Shown here piece after piece: positions 55,731-64,000 of a stretch of 64,000 nt of DNA. Within the stretch, counting starts at the first letter, position 1. Each line of letters opens with the position of its first letter. The stretch comes from Neoechinorhynchus agilis (lineage: Eukaryota > Acanthocephala), in the NCBI GenBank assembly GCA_051530055.1, contig CM121343.1, positions 1 to 64,000 on the forward strand, written 5' to 3'. Position numbers and translations under genes: made by a program. The notes below the pieces were generated by a model that was not told where the DNA came from, searched no databases, and worked only from the letters and a program-made list of their open reading frames with translations.

Positions 55731-55788
55731 GTACAAATAAATCAGTCATCGGGGAGGTTAATAAGGTTGCAACTATCAATATATCTGA

Positions 55789-55826
55789 CTGAAGAAGTCC
55801 AGTGTGATTGGACGAAATATTTCAAT
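55789..55826 (+). ncRNA. Hammerhead-ribozyme-like motif 2
   Basis: CTGAAGA, one extra A, stem GTCC / GGAC with loop AGTGTGATT, then GAAA and palindromic ATAT. TGA before the core and TCA after it can pair as stem I. Same layout as motifs 1 and 3. Confidence 0.4.
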
Positions 55827-55849
55827 TAAAGTCATTCTTTGATATAACT

Positions 55850-56135
55850 TTTTTACCCACCGCCACATATTACGTTTATCCCAAAATTTTGAATATCTAC
55901 ATCTAGCCTATCGATCTACTTGCAATCCTATTTAAAGTCACTGATCTTGCTCTAATCTAGAATTATGTTGTTAATTAGCGTATTATATCGAATCAACGGA
56001 ATTAATTGTATCTATAAAATTTTGAAGAATAAATGTGCTTTATTAAAAAAACGCATAGATTTATTTCAAATTGCATCTATTGCGTATTTTAAGAGGACGT
56101 CAATCTTTTTAATAGTTCTACCTCGAATAAACAAT
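55850..56135. other. No gene seen
   Basis: AT-rich spacer. Confidence 0.4.
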
Positions 56136-56182
56136 GCCGTCCTTTGAACCATTACACCAGGACGGCAGTTAAGTGATCCAGA
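56136..56182. repeat. Solitary relic of the 112-bp satellite with its end module
   Basis: CCGTCCTTTGAACCATTACA and CCAGGACGGCAG match the satellite unit, and TTAAGTGATCCAGAGTG matches the sequence that ends the big array at 40480-40500 (GGTGGTCCAGAGTG). It lies 16 kb from the array. Confidence 0.8.
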
Positions 56183-56556
56183 GTGTATTAAGTTATAAAT
56201 TACAAAACTTTTCTTCCTATATTATCGCGTTCGGTTTAAACAGGGTCACATTTTTATAGACCTACAGCCAATCAGTTTACAGATGTTTAAAAAACCGTTG
56301 AAAAATGAGCGAATTGGAAGAGAAGTTTCACATTTGTATAATTGTTTGCATAAAACGCCGAATTGCCAACGGCAAAAGTATCCCTCATCAAAAACTTTGA
56401 TTTCTTTTCTGAAGTTTTTTATGCGCAATAGTCACAGTTTCAAACTTTTATTTGACAATTTTAAACACTTATCGAGCTTATACTTTTGAAGCGTGAATTT
56501 AAGTTTATATGAGTGGACTTTATAATATCAATAACGTCAACAAATCCTGCAATGCC
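56183..56556. other. No gene seen
   Basis: AT-rich spacer; a 68-codon plus ORF at 56283-56489 is not convincing. Confidence 0.35.
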
Positions 56557-56904
56557 TTACGGCTCAGTCGATATCTCATACTTTTCGACCAATAAAGGAC
56601 TGTCGCTAGTATACAGAATTATATGATCATGGGCTTTTGTAAAAACTGTATAATCACACCAGCAGCAGTTGGTAGAAATCAACGGACCTCGTAGCATAGG
56701 GATGTTGCCTCCTGTTCGCTTTTTTATATTAGCAACTAAAGGGCTCCATACGTCCTGCGGCCCAAAAATATCTTTGAAAAGAAGCAACTGCCGATCTATG
56801 AAAAATAAATTTGAGGATCCGACGATCGAGTAGCTTTCTTGTAACCTTATAAGCAGATTTAGTGAATAGCTCCCGAGATCATTTTCATAAATCATAATTC
56901 TCAA
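56557..56904 (-). other. Unassigned open frame, 115 codons
   Basis: Reverse frame with protein-like composition: LNLLIRLQESYSIVGSSNLF, then NIKKRTGGNIPMLRGPLIST and WCDYTVFTKAHDHIILYTSD. It opens with TTG, or with ATG at residue 4, and its 5' end overlaps the inverted repeat at 56897. No family is recognised. It could be an exon. Confidence 0.3.
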
Positions 56905-56987
56905 TGGCGAATTGTTACACTGGCCTCCTTCTCAAGCATTGTTTGTGAGGTTTAAGCTCGAGTGTGTAACAATTCGCCATTGAGAAT
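56897..56987. repeat. Perfect 24-bp inverted repeat with 43-base loop
   Basis: ATTCTCAATGGCGAATTGTT plus ACAC at 56897-56920 is exactly mirrored at 56964-56987. No mismatch. Confidence 0.95.
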
Positions 56988-56989
56988 GC

Positions 56990-57650
56990 ACATCCAGTCG
57001 AAGGAACAATTGGATAGAATAAATTATAATGTTCAAATATTCTAATTTTCTTAAACAAAAAATCAAATTTTTATATAGAAATTGTTATTAATGCAGAATA
57101 TAGGCACTTAATTTTTGAATTTGATTTAAATCAACGCAAATGGCATAGGTTGTTTTAATAAGAGGCCAGCATTTTTAATTGACGATAATCGTACCATTTC
57201 AGTCAATATTCTAGTGGAAAATATTCCATGATTAAAAGAAACAATATTTATACGAAGAAATCCTAGCGCTAAATCAAGCTGATTTTAGGATCCTAAAGGA
57301 TTATTTTTTACAAAGGCTTTACCAAGAATACGCCGCGTGATAGCGAATTTAAACGGACGAGTGGGCGCGAGGTACACATTTAAAAATTCCGACCGTGAAT
57401 TTGTGAAAATTTTTCTTCATTCTTAAACTTGTGCGATAAAGCATTGAGCGGAAAACAGTGTTTTTTAAAACCAACAATTTAACATTTAGAAAAATGGCAT
57501 AAAAGCATAGGAATACCTTAAAGATCAAATTATTTTTAAATATTCAGAAAATTTCATTATATACAAAAATGTGTCTAATAACGAGAGCGGGATCGTTTGT
57601 TTTAGAACTTTGGAATATATTCGAAATATCTAAGAAGTACAAGGTTCCGA
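56990..57650. other. No gene seen
   Basis: AT-rich spacer. Confidence 0.4.
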
Positions 57651-57651
57651 A

Positions 57652-58050
57652 TTGAAAAACGTTGCGTATAAATGTTTAATAAGGTATATTCACATCGTTC
57701 AAACAGCAAAATACCTCATAGGTTCAAATAGGATATTCCGAGCATTTAGAAGGGTATTATTGGCCACTTGCATTTTCAGAATGATTTGGGAGAGCATTTT
57801 GACGTCAAAAGCGAAGAAACCCGAACATAAGAACAATCCAAGGAAGCCTCTCGATATAAATCAGGGCATTTCCGTTGAAACGAGCGATATGAATTTAGAA
57901 AGAATTTTAGTTAAATCCGATTGGTTTCGGAGGCACAATCTTGTACGCGTTTATCAAGGTTTCTTGGATCCGTTCAACGAGGTATTTCGCAGAACTACGG
58001 AATGTACAAAAGTGGGCAGTGTGCCTAAGGAACAAAATTATCATCCGTGA
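57652..58050 (+). other. Unassigned open frame, 132 codons
   Basis: Open frame without an early ATG; the first ATG is near 57780 (MIWESILTSKAKKPEHKNNP). It is followed by RILVKSDWFRRHNLVRVYQG and FLDPFNEVFRRTTECTKVGS. Composition is protein-like, no family recognised. The upstream part (YIHIVQTAKYLIGSNRIFRA) could be an earlier segment of the same exon. Confidence 0.3.
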
Positions 58051-58190
58051 AAAAGGACACATAGATTGAATTCGAAAGAGCGTTTAAAAATATTGAACTA
58101 TTTTGAAGCTTGTTTATAGTGTATAAAATTTGAATGAACTTATTAAATCGGATATTAAGTAGCCCATTATCCTCGGGGTAAATTTGATTG

Positions 58191-58322
58191 TACGTTTTTC
58201 GAATCCTGTCTTCGGTGTTGTCGTTACTCATTTATTTGAGAAATACTTCAAGGAAAACCCTGCGAAATATTTCTCAAATAAATGAGTATTGACAACACCG
58301 GGGACGGGATTCGAAAAACGTA
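58191..58322. repeat. Inverted repeat with about 58-bp arms
   Basis: Arms 58191-58248 and 58265-58322 pair with few mismatches (TACGTTTTTCGAATCCTGTC against GGGACGGGATTCGAAAAACG in reverse). The loop is 16 bases. Confidence 0.92.
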
Positions 58323-58324
58323 AA

Positions 58325-58740
58325 GTTATGATAATTCCGAAATTTTCCGCCATAAGCATTTAAAAAACGGAAGAATTTTGACAAATATGTTTGGAAGATC
58401 ACGCGTGTGATTCTAGGCAAGGGGTGTTTTCTTAGGTTGATTCGGCGATCATACAAGTGACGTGAGAGCAAGCTGGAAGAATTGTATGACGCTAAGCTTC
58501 ACGGTGCTGCTCACTGGTGGTTGTAATGCTTGAGTCCGTTTCAAGGATGGTCTGTAGTTGGGAGTATTTTAATGTGGTCGCTGATTTTTTTGTGGTTGTT
58601 ATTGTTTCAAGTTGCTTTCGTTAGTTTTTGAGGTGAGAGCGCGAGAAGAGTGTTATGGAAAATGAAACATGTTTGCTTGGTCTTATTTTTCGAATCTTTA
58701 ATATGAAAATAACAATTTTATCGTCTTTAGACAGTGCCTT
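58325..58740. promoter_or_regulatory. Upstream region of SF1; probable 5' leader intron end
   Basis: No coding frame. TATCGTCTTTAG at 58719-58730 looks like a 3' splice site 10 bases before the SF1 start codon, similar to the leader intron of the Ran-binding gene. The promoter itself is not identified. Confidence 0.35.
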
Positions 58741-61221
58741 ATGAGCAAGAAACGTGATGATAAACGGCACAGTCATCACCGAGATGGGAAACGAAGGAAG
58801 AGGAGTAGATCGCCGAATTACTCTGAAGTGGATAGACAACGGAAGCGGCACAAACACCGTCGGAGTTGCCGAAAAGGGCGAGAACCGACTATTGAGCACC
58901 AGATGAGTTTGTCTCCAGCGCCACCCAAACGAACGGACGATGTGCCATTTTTCGGCAATGCTTCATTGGTGGATTCAATAACGACGGTGGCGTCGGACGC
59001 GCCTTTGCCCAGTGATATGTCTCCCATTGAAATTCCTCCGGCTGATCCGGCAATCTTGTCATTGATCCCAGAGCGCACATCCATCCCCCCTCCACTTATG
59101 TCACTGGACATCCCACCTCCCCCGGAAAGAAAACGGAAATGCCGAAAATCCCGGTGGCTGGGTGGGGAGAATGATAAAACGTGCATTCCCGGCATGCCAA
59201 CCAGCATTCCGAATAATTTGACCTCAGAACAAGAGAGAATCTATATACTCCAATTGCAGATCGAGGAGATCACATATCGATTGAGATTGTTAGATCAAGG
59301 AGTAGACGCTTCAGCCGTTCAGGCAGGTGCATCTACCAACTCTCAACTTACATCGACATCGTCGCCGGCGGCGGCGGCGGCGGCTACAACACCGTCCTCG
59401 TCCAACACCATCTCGAAATCGACAGTAAGGTCACCATCGCCGGATCCCGTCTATGATTTACAAGGTCGCCGGACAAATACTCGGGAATCTCGATTGAAAA
59501 AACGATTGGAAGAAGAAAGACACGTTCATGTCCAAAGGCTTCTTAAGTTAAAGCCTGAATACAAACCCCCAATCGACTACAAACCGGTTGTTCCTAAATA
59601 CGTTGAAAAGATACCGATCCCCCAAACGGATTATCCCGAGATTAATTTCCTTGGGATACTTATTGGACCTCGTGGGAATAGCCTTAAAAAACTCGAACAG
59701 GACAGTGGAGCTAAGATAGTCATTCGAGGACGTGGATCATCTAAGGATATCCGGATAACCCCCGAAGAAGGTGACTGTGACGTACTCCATGCTCAAATTA
59801 CAGGATCGAGTCTTGAAGTTGTGCAATTGGCTAGTGCAAAGATTCGAGAGGTAATCCGAAAGGGAATCGAAGAACCCGAGACGTTAGAGGAGAGGCGGAA
59901 AACGCAATTGCGAGAATTAGCAATTCTTAATGGCACCTTTAGAGAGAACGAAACACTTGATCGTCTAAAGTTACTTGCAGAAGCTGAATCAATCGTCACG
60001 AATACTATTGTTTGTGCTATTTGTGGAGCTGTCGGGCATGTAGCCGCCGATTGTCTTAAAAAAGGGGACGAGCTTGAACCTTTTAACCCTAAAAGTGATC
60101 CAGAATATAAAGCTTTAATGGAAGAACTTGGAACAGACGTGTGTCCCGATCTTATTGGACGAGAGTACGCTCTCTTGAAGGGTATTGATTGTCTTAGAAC
60201 CGAATGCCTTTCAGGGCGAATTAAGAGTGGGAAGGTGGAGCCGTTGTTAGCCCTCCCAGCAAGCGAATCAGACCGAGATGGCCGCATTAACTGTGTCGTC
60301 ACTAAGAAGAATGCAATGGAGCAATCACAGCAAGACATGGCATCGCTTGTTCTGACTTCAATGAAACTCAGCAACTCCAATCTGCCTGAGCATATCGAAC
60401 GTTTCGATTTTAACATTGGCCTTGATGCTCAACGCGTGGAGGCACGTGAGCCCTTTTTGCCCGTCTCGAAAACAACCACTACTGTCATCAATGGCCCAGA
60501 ACAAGTTAATTTTGAACAATTTATGGTGAACACGAATCATGAAGTAGATGAAGACGATCCTTTTGGCTGTAGAGCTGCAGGTATAGATCCGATTGCTGTT
60601 GGTCTTGTCGCTGATCCCGTCTCTATTAAACAATCGAATGCTGTCAGTCTTCAGCCTCATTTAGCTGCCGCATTGGCTGCATTCTCTCCAAATAACACAT
60701 CGGTCGACCCAATGGCTACCGGCAATCATTCAAAAATGCCGCTTCCCAATTCCTTTCAGTATATGATGACTGGTCATGCCGGAAATTTTAACCCTTGTGC
60801 CGTGACTCCAGGACCGCCCCCGCCAATATTCCAACCTCATCAGCAACCTAGCGAACCTACGCTTCCTTCACACAATCCACCGCCGTACTCGTATATGGCA
60901 AACTTTCTTCAGCATTATATGAACGCCGCGGCAACATTTTCTTACCAAACCCCGCGGTTGGCCACCAATCAACAGGCGACACGTTGCAGCGATCCGCAGC
61001 CGCAGCCGCCTCCTCCTCAGCTTCGTCGATCAGCATCGCCAACAACTACTCAAGCGGCCAACGGATCGTATGCTGCAGCGTTCGCCGCTGCCGCAATGAC
61101 AAATGCATTGCCCACGTCGCATCAGATGCTGTCCACTTGGTTCAAATCAAAAGAAGAGAATAATCCCAATCCGTATGCAAACTGCTCTCGAGCAGAAGAC
61201 GAGCGATATGTACAGCACTAG
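58741..61221 (+). CDS. SF1: Splicing factor 1 / branch-point binding protein
   Basis: SF1 binds the intron branch point and contacts U2AF2 in early spliceosome assembly. A single 826-codon frame holds, in order: a basic Arg/Ser/His-rich start; a U2AF-ligand motif RKRKCRKSRW with W139; the conserved PGMPTSIPNNLTSEQERIYI helix-hairpin region; SPSPDPVYDLQGRRTNTRES; a KH domain with INFLGILIGPRGNSLKKLEQ (GPRG at 309-312) and IVIRGRGSSKD; a QUA2-like helix (KTQLRELAILNGTFRENE); and one CCHC zinc knuckle C425-x2-C428-x4-H433-x4-C438. The rest is Pro/Ala/Gln-rich and low complexity. The KH variable loop is shorter than in human SF1. The start ATG is the first in frame and fits the family's basic N-terminus. 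Confidence 0.96.
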   Translation: MSKKRDDKRHSHHRDGKRRKRSRSPNYSEVDRQRKRHKHRRSCRKGREPTIEHQMSLSPAPPKRTDDVPFFGNASLVDSITTVASDAPLPSDMSPIEIPPADPAILSLIPERTSIPPPLMSLDIPPPPERKRKCRKSRWLGGENDKTCIPGMPTSIPNNLTSEQERIYILQLQIEEITYRLRLLDQGVDASAVQAGASTNSQLTSTSSPAAAAAATTPSSSNTISKSTVRSPSPDPVYDLQGRRTNTRESRLKKRLEEERHVHVQRLLKLKPEYKPPIDYKPVVPKYVEKIPIPQTDYPEINFLGILIGPRGNSLKKLEQDSGAKIVIRGRGSSKDIRITPEEGDCDVLHAQITGSSLEVVQLASAKIREVIRKGIEEPETLEERRKTQLRELAILNGTFRENETLDRLKLLAEAESIVTNTIVCAICGAVGHVAADCLKKGDELEPFNPKSDPEYKALMEELGTDVCPDLIGREYALLKGIDCLRTECLSGRIKSGKVEPLLALPASESDRDGRINCVVTKKNAMEQSQQDMASLVLTSMKLSNSNLPEHIERFDFNIGLDAQRVEAREPFLPVSKTTTTVINGPEQVNFEQFMVNTNHEVDEDDPFGCRAAGIDPIAVGLVADPVSIKQSNAVSLQPHLAAALAAFSPNNTSVDPMATGNHSKMPLPNSFQYMMTGHAGNFNPCAVTPGPPPPIFQPHQQPSEPTLPSHNPPPYSYMANFLQHYMNAAATFSYQTPRLATNQQATRCSDPQPQPPPPQLRRSASPTTTQAANGSYAAAFAAAAMTNALPTSHQMLSTWFKSKEENNPNPYANCSRAEDERYVQH

Positions 61222-61244
61222 GAGGATTTGTCCGTTTGCGCTAT

Positions 61245-61250
61245 AATAAA
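61245..61250 (+). terminator. Poly(A) signal AATAAA for SF1
   Basis: AATAAA 24 bases past the stop codon. Confidence 0.65.
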
Positions 61251-61254
61251 TCTT

Positions 61255-61620
61255 CTTCTTGGAGATCGGGATAAGTTTAATCGTGATTATTTGTGCTCCT
61301 CATATTAAATCTGCATCATTGCTTTAAATTATAATCAAACTTCAGTTCGGTCCACGCGACTATTTAAACTCACACGTACTTTAAAGTATTAAAATGGTTT
61401 TCTCACAACTTAAGATTAACGACGCCAACACATAGATCAAAATATGGTACGAGAAAAAGAAGCAACGCGTCGTAATCTCAACTTTTAATAAATAGTAAAT
61501 CATACGAGCCGTGTTGAGAGGCAACACTGCAAGCATTCGGGCGACAATTGAGGACGGCTAGGCATTTTTTGCCGGATAAAGTTTTCCTCCAAGATTTTGA
61601 TAAATAGATTCTAAGATTTT
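61255..61620. other. No gene seen
   Basis: AT-rich spacer behind SF1. Confidence 0.4.
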
Positions 61621-61624
61621 ATTG

Positions 61625-61660
61625 GATATTTCGATCCACTATCTCGGATCTTCTTCAGCG
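61625..61660 (-). ncRNA. Hammerhead-ribozyme-like motif 3
   Basis: Reverse strand: CTGAAGA (61652-61658), one extra A, perfect 5-bp stem GATCC / GGATC with loop GAGATAGT, then GAAA, palindromic ATAT and C. The stem is the best of the three motifs. Stem I pairing is poor. No Penelope-like coding lies beside it. Confidence 0.4.
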
Positions 61661-61732
61661 ATTGCTTGTAAGTATTCTACTATTTAAGTTGGAAATATAT
61701 TTAAAAACCAACCAAAATCACTTTTACAATTA

Positions 61733-61993
61733 TTGAAAACTTCATGGATAGCGAGTGCCGCCGAAAGGAGGAAAGCGGAGAAATACAATGAGCTCAAACA
61801 AAATTACATTTTCCTTCCTTTCGGCGTGGAAACACAAGGGGCGCTGGGATCTTCGGCACGAAACTTTTGTGCCGAACTCGGACGACGACTTGCAGCACAA
61901 ACAGGGGAGCAACGCGAGAGGATTTTCCTGATCCAAAGAATAAGCCTCGCAATCCAACGAGGAAATGCGGTCAGCGTCCGGGGGACGATTTAA
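61733..61993 (+). mobile_element. LINE C-terminal fragment (YLDD group)
   Basis: Open frame with AERRKAEKYNELKQNYIFLP, FGVETQGALGSSARNF, LGRRLAAQTGEQRERIFLIQ and RISLAIQRGNAVSV. This is the protein end of the LINE group at 41-47 kb. 5' truncated; the frame is intact over the fragment. Confidence 0.85.
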
Positions 61994-62446
61994 TTTTAAA
62001 TAAAATAAAAACATTTTTAAATTAAAAAAAACATAAAAAAGGAGAACCAAAGAACTTATGATAAAGCAAATATACGTCTAAGCTCTACCTTTAAAAAGGC
62101 AAACTTAAAACAGAGAGCGAGTAGTAAAATCGTAATTATACTTCGCGTACTGATCACATTCTAAAGTATTTTTGAAGTGATTATCCTTACAGGACTGATT
62201 TCTCCTTGGGAGCCTTCTCGGGGAGGTATCTGAGAATTCGGACGGGGATACGGATACAAACTCTTTACCGCATCGTATGGTTCAGCAGTGTACTAAGTAT
62301 GTCGATATGTGAGGAGGTCTTCACAGCTGATTTATTGAACGTCCTGGTGCTCTCTTAAATGCTTCCTTGAATCGTAACTTTGTTACGTTATTGATCCGCT
62401 CCTTTTTTAGGGTACTATTTTTTAATCATAACATAATAAAGTACAA

Positions 62447-62503
62447 AACGTGCAATCACCACCGTCCGCAAAATTGGAACTTCTCTCCTTCCTCGGCTGT
62501 GAT
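62447..62503 (-). mobile_element. LINE 3' tail fragment of the C1 type
   Basis: AACGTGCAATCACCACCGTC and the following TTGGA-CTTCTCTCCTTCCTCGG match 41359-41415, the 3' end of copy C1, in the same orientation. It directly abuts the hairpin at 62506. Confidence 0.75.
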
Positions 62504-62505
62504 TA

Positions 62506-62722
62506 GAATTATTGTGTTTAGAAGTCTTCACCTAGTAAACAGTTTCTCAGAGACGTTCTGCCAACCTCGTCGGGTTAATCATCAGTTATATAAAAAGAAG
62601 TGGATGAGTGCGAAATAATTACTCATCCACTTCTTTTTATATAACTGATGATGAACCCGACGAGGTTGGCAGAACGTCTCTGAGAAACTGTTTACTAGGT
62701 GAAGACTTCTAAACAATAATTC
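62506..62722. repeat. Near-perfect inverted repeat, about 103-bp arms, 11-base loop
   Basis: Left arm 62506-62609 and right arm 62621-62722 pair almost completely. Differences are GTGTTTAG against TGTTTAG and GGTTAATC against GGTTCATC. The loop is GCGAAATAATT. Confidence 0.97.
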
Positions 62723-62806
62723 CAGGCTATTAAGTGATTCAATCACTTAGACTGATCAAAGATGTCGGTGAGCTCTTTGTGACCAACAGAAATCAGTCAT
62801 GTCGGG

Positions 62807-63130
62807 ATGTTCACTTTAAAATACACTTTAGAAGAATTAACTTATAAAATTGTGCTAAGGCTGATCAATTCAACCACGCTTGACCGTAGTGGAGGGGAAT
62901 TACCTAAACAGAGCTATTCCGGTCTAGAAGGGACTGTGGTGGAGGTAGCCGGTTGCTGGGGACGGGGATGCGTACAAATACGGTCATGGGTATTGAGCGG
63001 ATTGCGTACACCCATAAATCAGCCGTGTTTGATAAAAGATCATCTTACTACGCTTTTGGTTAAAGTCTGCAGCCGTCAATCCTCCCAGCCAAGCGACCAA
63101 TGTCCCCAATCCCTGTTGTTGTTTTCATAA
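62807..63130 (+). other. Unassigned open frame, 107 codons
   Basis: Starts MFTLKYTLEELTYKIVLRLI and ends SDQCPQSLLLFS. No family is recognised, and it may be chance or LINE-derived. Confidence 0.2.
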
Positions 63131-63134
63131 TGAT

Positions 63135-63290
63135 AGGCCATATATAACAAATCGAGATAAAGGAGTACCGTTCGGATCGACGAAGACGGACGGAATGTCC
63201 CACCCAAGGAAATTACGTGGCCAACGACGACCCTTCCGGTAATGTCCACAAACACTAACCTGGTTACGGATGATGATGATGATGATGGAG
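63135..63290 (+). mobile_element. Possible 3' end of an RTE-type LINE
   Basis: One frame reads VRIDEDGRNVPPKEITWPTT, TLPVMSTNTNLV and T followed by six Asp from a GAT run (63269-63286), then a stop. RTE elements often end in a short GAT-type repeat, with this kind of C-terminus. No upstream reverse transcriptase is seen. Confidence 0.3.
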
Positions 63291-63299
63291 TAACATAGA

Positions 63300-64000
63300 T
63301 ATGGTTGAATGATAAGGGTTTACATTTGCATCTCCAAGATGGAGCGACAATGAGTACTTAATCACAGTCTCCAACATGCAACCTATAAAACGCTAACAAT
63401 CATATATAGACTTTGTCGCTCTGCCAACCTTATTTTAAAAATCCACTAGGCTAAAAGTGTAGGCCGATTCGTACACGAACCAAAACAAAGGCAGAATTTA
63501 TCTCCTAAAATATACCACGAATTGCGACATTATCCCATTTGTTGCGATCTCATAAGTCGTATTTTTCGTCGCATTGCTTGTACGTTTTATACTCAATAAA
63601 AGATCGCCCACGCCCAAATAAAGTCACTTTTTAAGAAACCTACAAAAATTCCCAAAAACCTGCTTGTTGATTAAAATCCGAAATATTCAAGAATAATCAT
63701 CGACTGAGAAAATCTTTCGGGATAATCTTGGTGGTATGGTATATTCGATTTATTTGAAATATTTCGAAGGAGGTAACCTCGCCCCTTCAGTCATTTAAAA
63801 AATAACTTTTCAGATTATGTGTTCTATGGCTCGAGTGCACTCGGAATCGCCAAAGACCCTGAATTTTAACACGTCGCTGGCTGGAAGTTTCAAGCTAAAG
63901 GTTTGTTTTCTTCCAAGAAAGTGTCCTTTTTCTCGGTTATCAAAAAAATTGTTAAAATTCGAAGAAAAAATCAACAAGGGACTGGTTTTATTTTCACGAA
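63300..64000. other. No gene seen
   Basis: AT-rich. On the reverse strand near 63739-63783, CTGAAGG...CCTTC-GAAATATTTC resembles a decayed version of the hammerhead-like motifs. Confidence 0.35.

Larger units (their letters stand above)
55372..55846. repeat. 475-bp unit with about 35-bp inverted ends
   Basis: TATATCAAAGACTGACTTTA...GAAATATTTCG at 55372-55407 is mirrored by CGAAATATTTCAATTAAAGT...TTTGATATA at 55812-55846, with one base inserted or changed. Such inverted ends could be terminal repeats of a small element or two Penelope-type end repeats in opposite orientation. Confidence 0.75.

Noticed and set aside
58818-60416. Long reverse-strand frames within SF1 (58818-59207 and 59793-60416)
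   Set aside because: They are antisense shadows of a strongly recognised forward coding region.
63739-63783. Fourth hammerhead-like motif
   Set aside because: CTGAAGG lacks the core GA, and the stem is irregular; kept only as a decayed relative.

Overview
The window looks like a repeat-rich piece of a small-intron invertebrate genome. Nearly every intron that can be read by splice logic is 41-66 bp long: 41 and 50 bp in the zinc-finger gene; 45 and 43 bp in pen-2; 44, 55, 42, 66 and 46 bp in the UBE3C gene. Acceptors are weak and variable (TAG, AAG, CAG), unlike the strict TTTTCAG of C. elegans relatives. The conserved genes are animal genes. A nematode of the Trichinella/Trichuris side (Dorylaimia), or another ecdysozoan with tiny introns, would fit, but the species is inferred and not shown.

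Host genes with good support are: UBE3C-type HECT ubiquitin ligase with an N-terminal IQ motif (18304-22597, -); a MARF1-like RNA regulator with one RRM and about eight LOTUS domains (26182-28923, +); a C2H2 zinc-finger protein of three exons (29705-31316, -); a protein with a C-terminal Ran-binding domain (52489-54243, -), divergent from the gamma-secretase subunit pen-2 (54754-55204, +) across a 510-bp promoter with two perfect CRE palindromes; and splicing factor SF1/BBP (58741-61221, +). Weaker candidates are a decayed unrecognised gene at 16.5-17.15 kb, exon-like pieces at 12.3-14.2 kb, 29.2-29.55 kb, 56.6-56.9 kb and 57.65-58.05 kb, and an ORF at 97-570.

The rest is mostly mobile DNA. 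1.0-2.9 kb is a mosaic of fossil Ty3/gypsy, Penelope-like and LINE pieces. Two sister LINEs with a YADD reverse transcriptase lie at 3.2-6.06 kb and 47.0-49.5 kb. A different LINE group with a YLDD reverse transcriptase lies at 10.1-16.5 kb, 41.35-44.1 kb (-) and 44.2-46.9 kb (+), with tail fragments elsewhere. The copy at 10.1-16.5 kb is split by a Ty3/gypsy-type fossil with identical 355-bp end repeats. RTE-type endonuclease fragments lie at 23.5-25.1 kb and a CR1/jockey-like reverse transcriptase at 50.8-51.84 kb.

The largest single structure is an array of about 72 copies of a 112-bp repeat (32389-40495), touching an assembly gap. A relic of the same unit with the same end sequence lies 16 kb away, so the satellite may be carried by a transposon. 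A 185-bp tandem array lies at 7580-8582. Four long inverted repeats (12.8-13.9, 56.9, 58.2 and 62.6 kb) and three hammerhead-ribozyme-like motifs (55.70, 55.79 and 61.64 kb) complete the picture.
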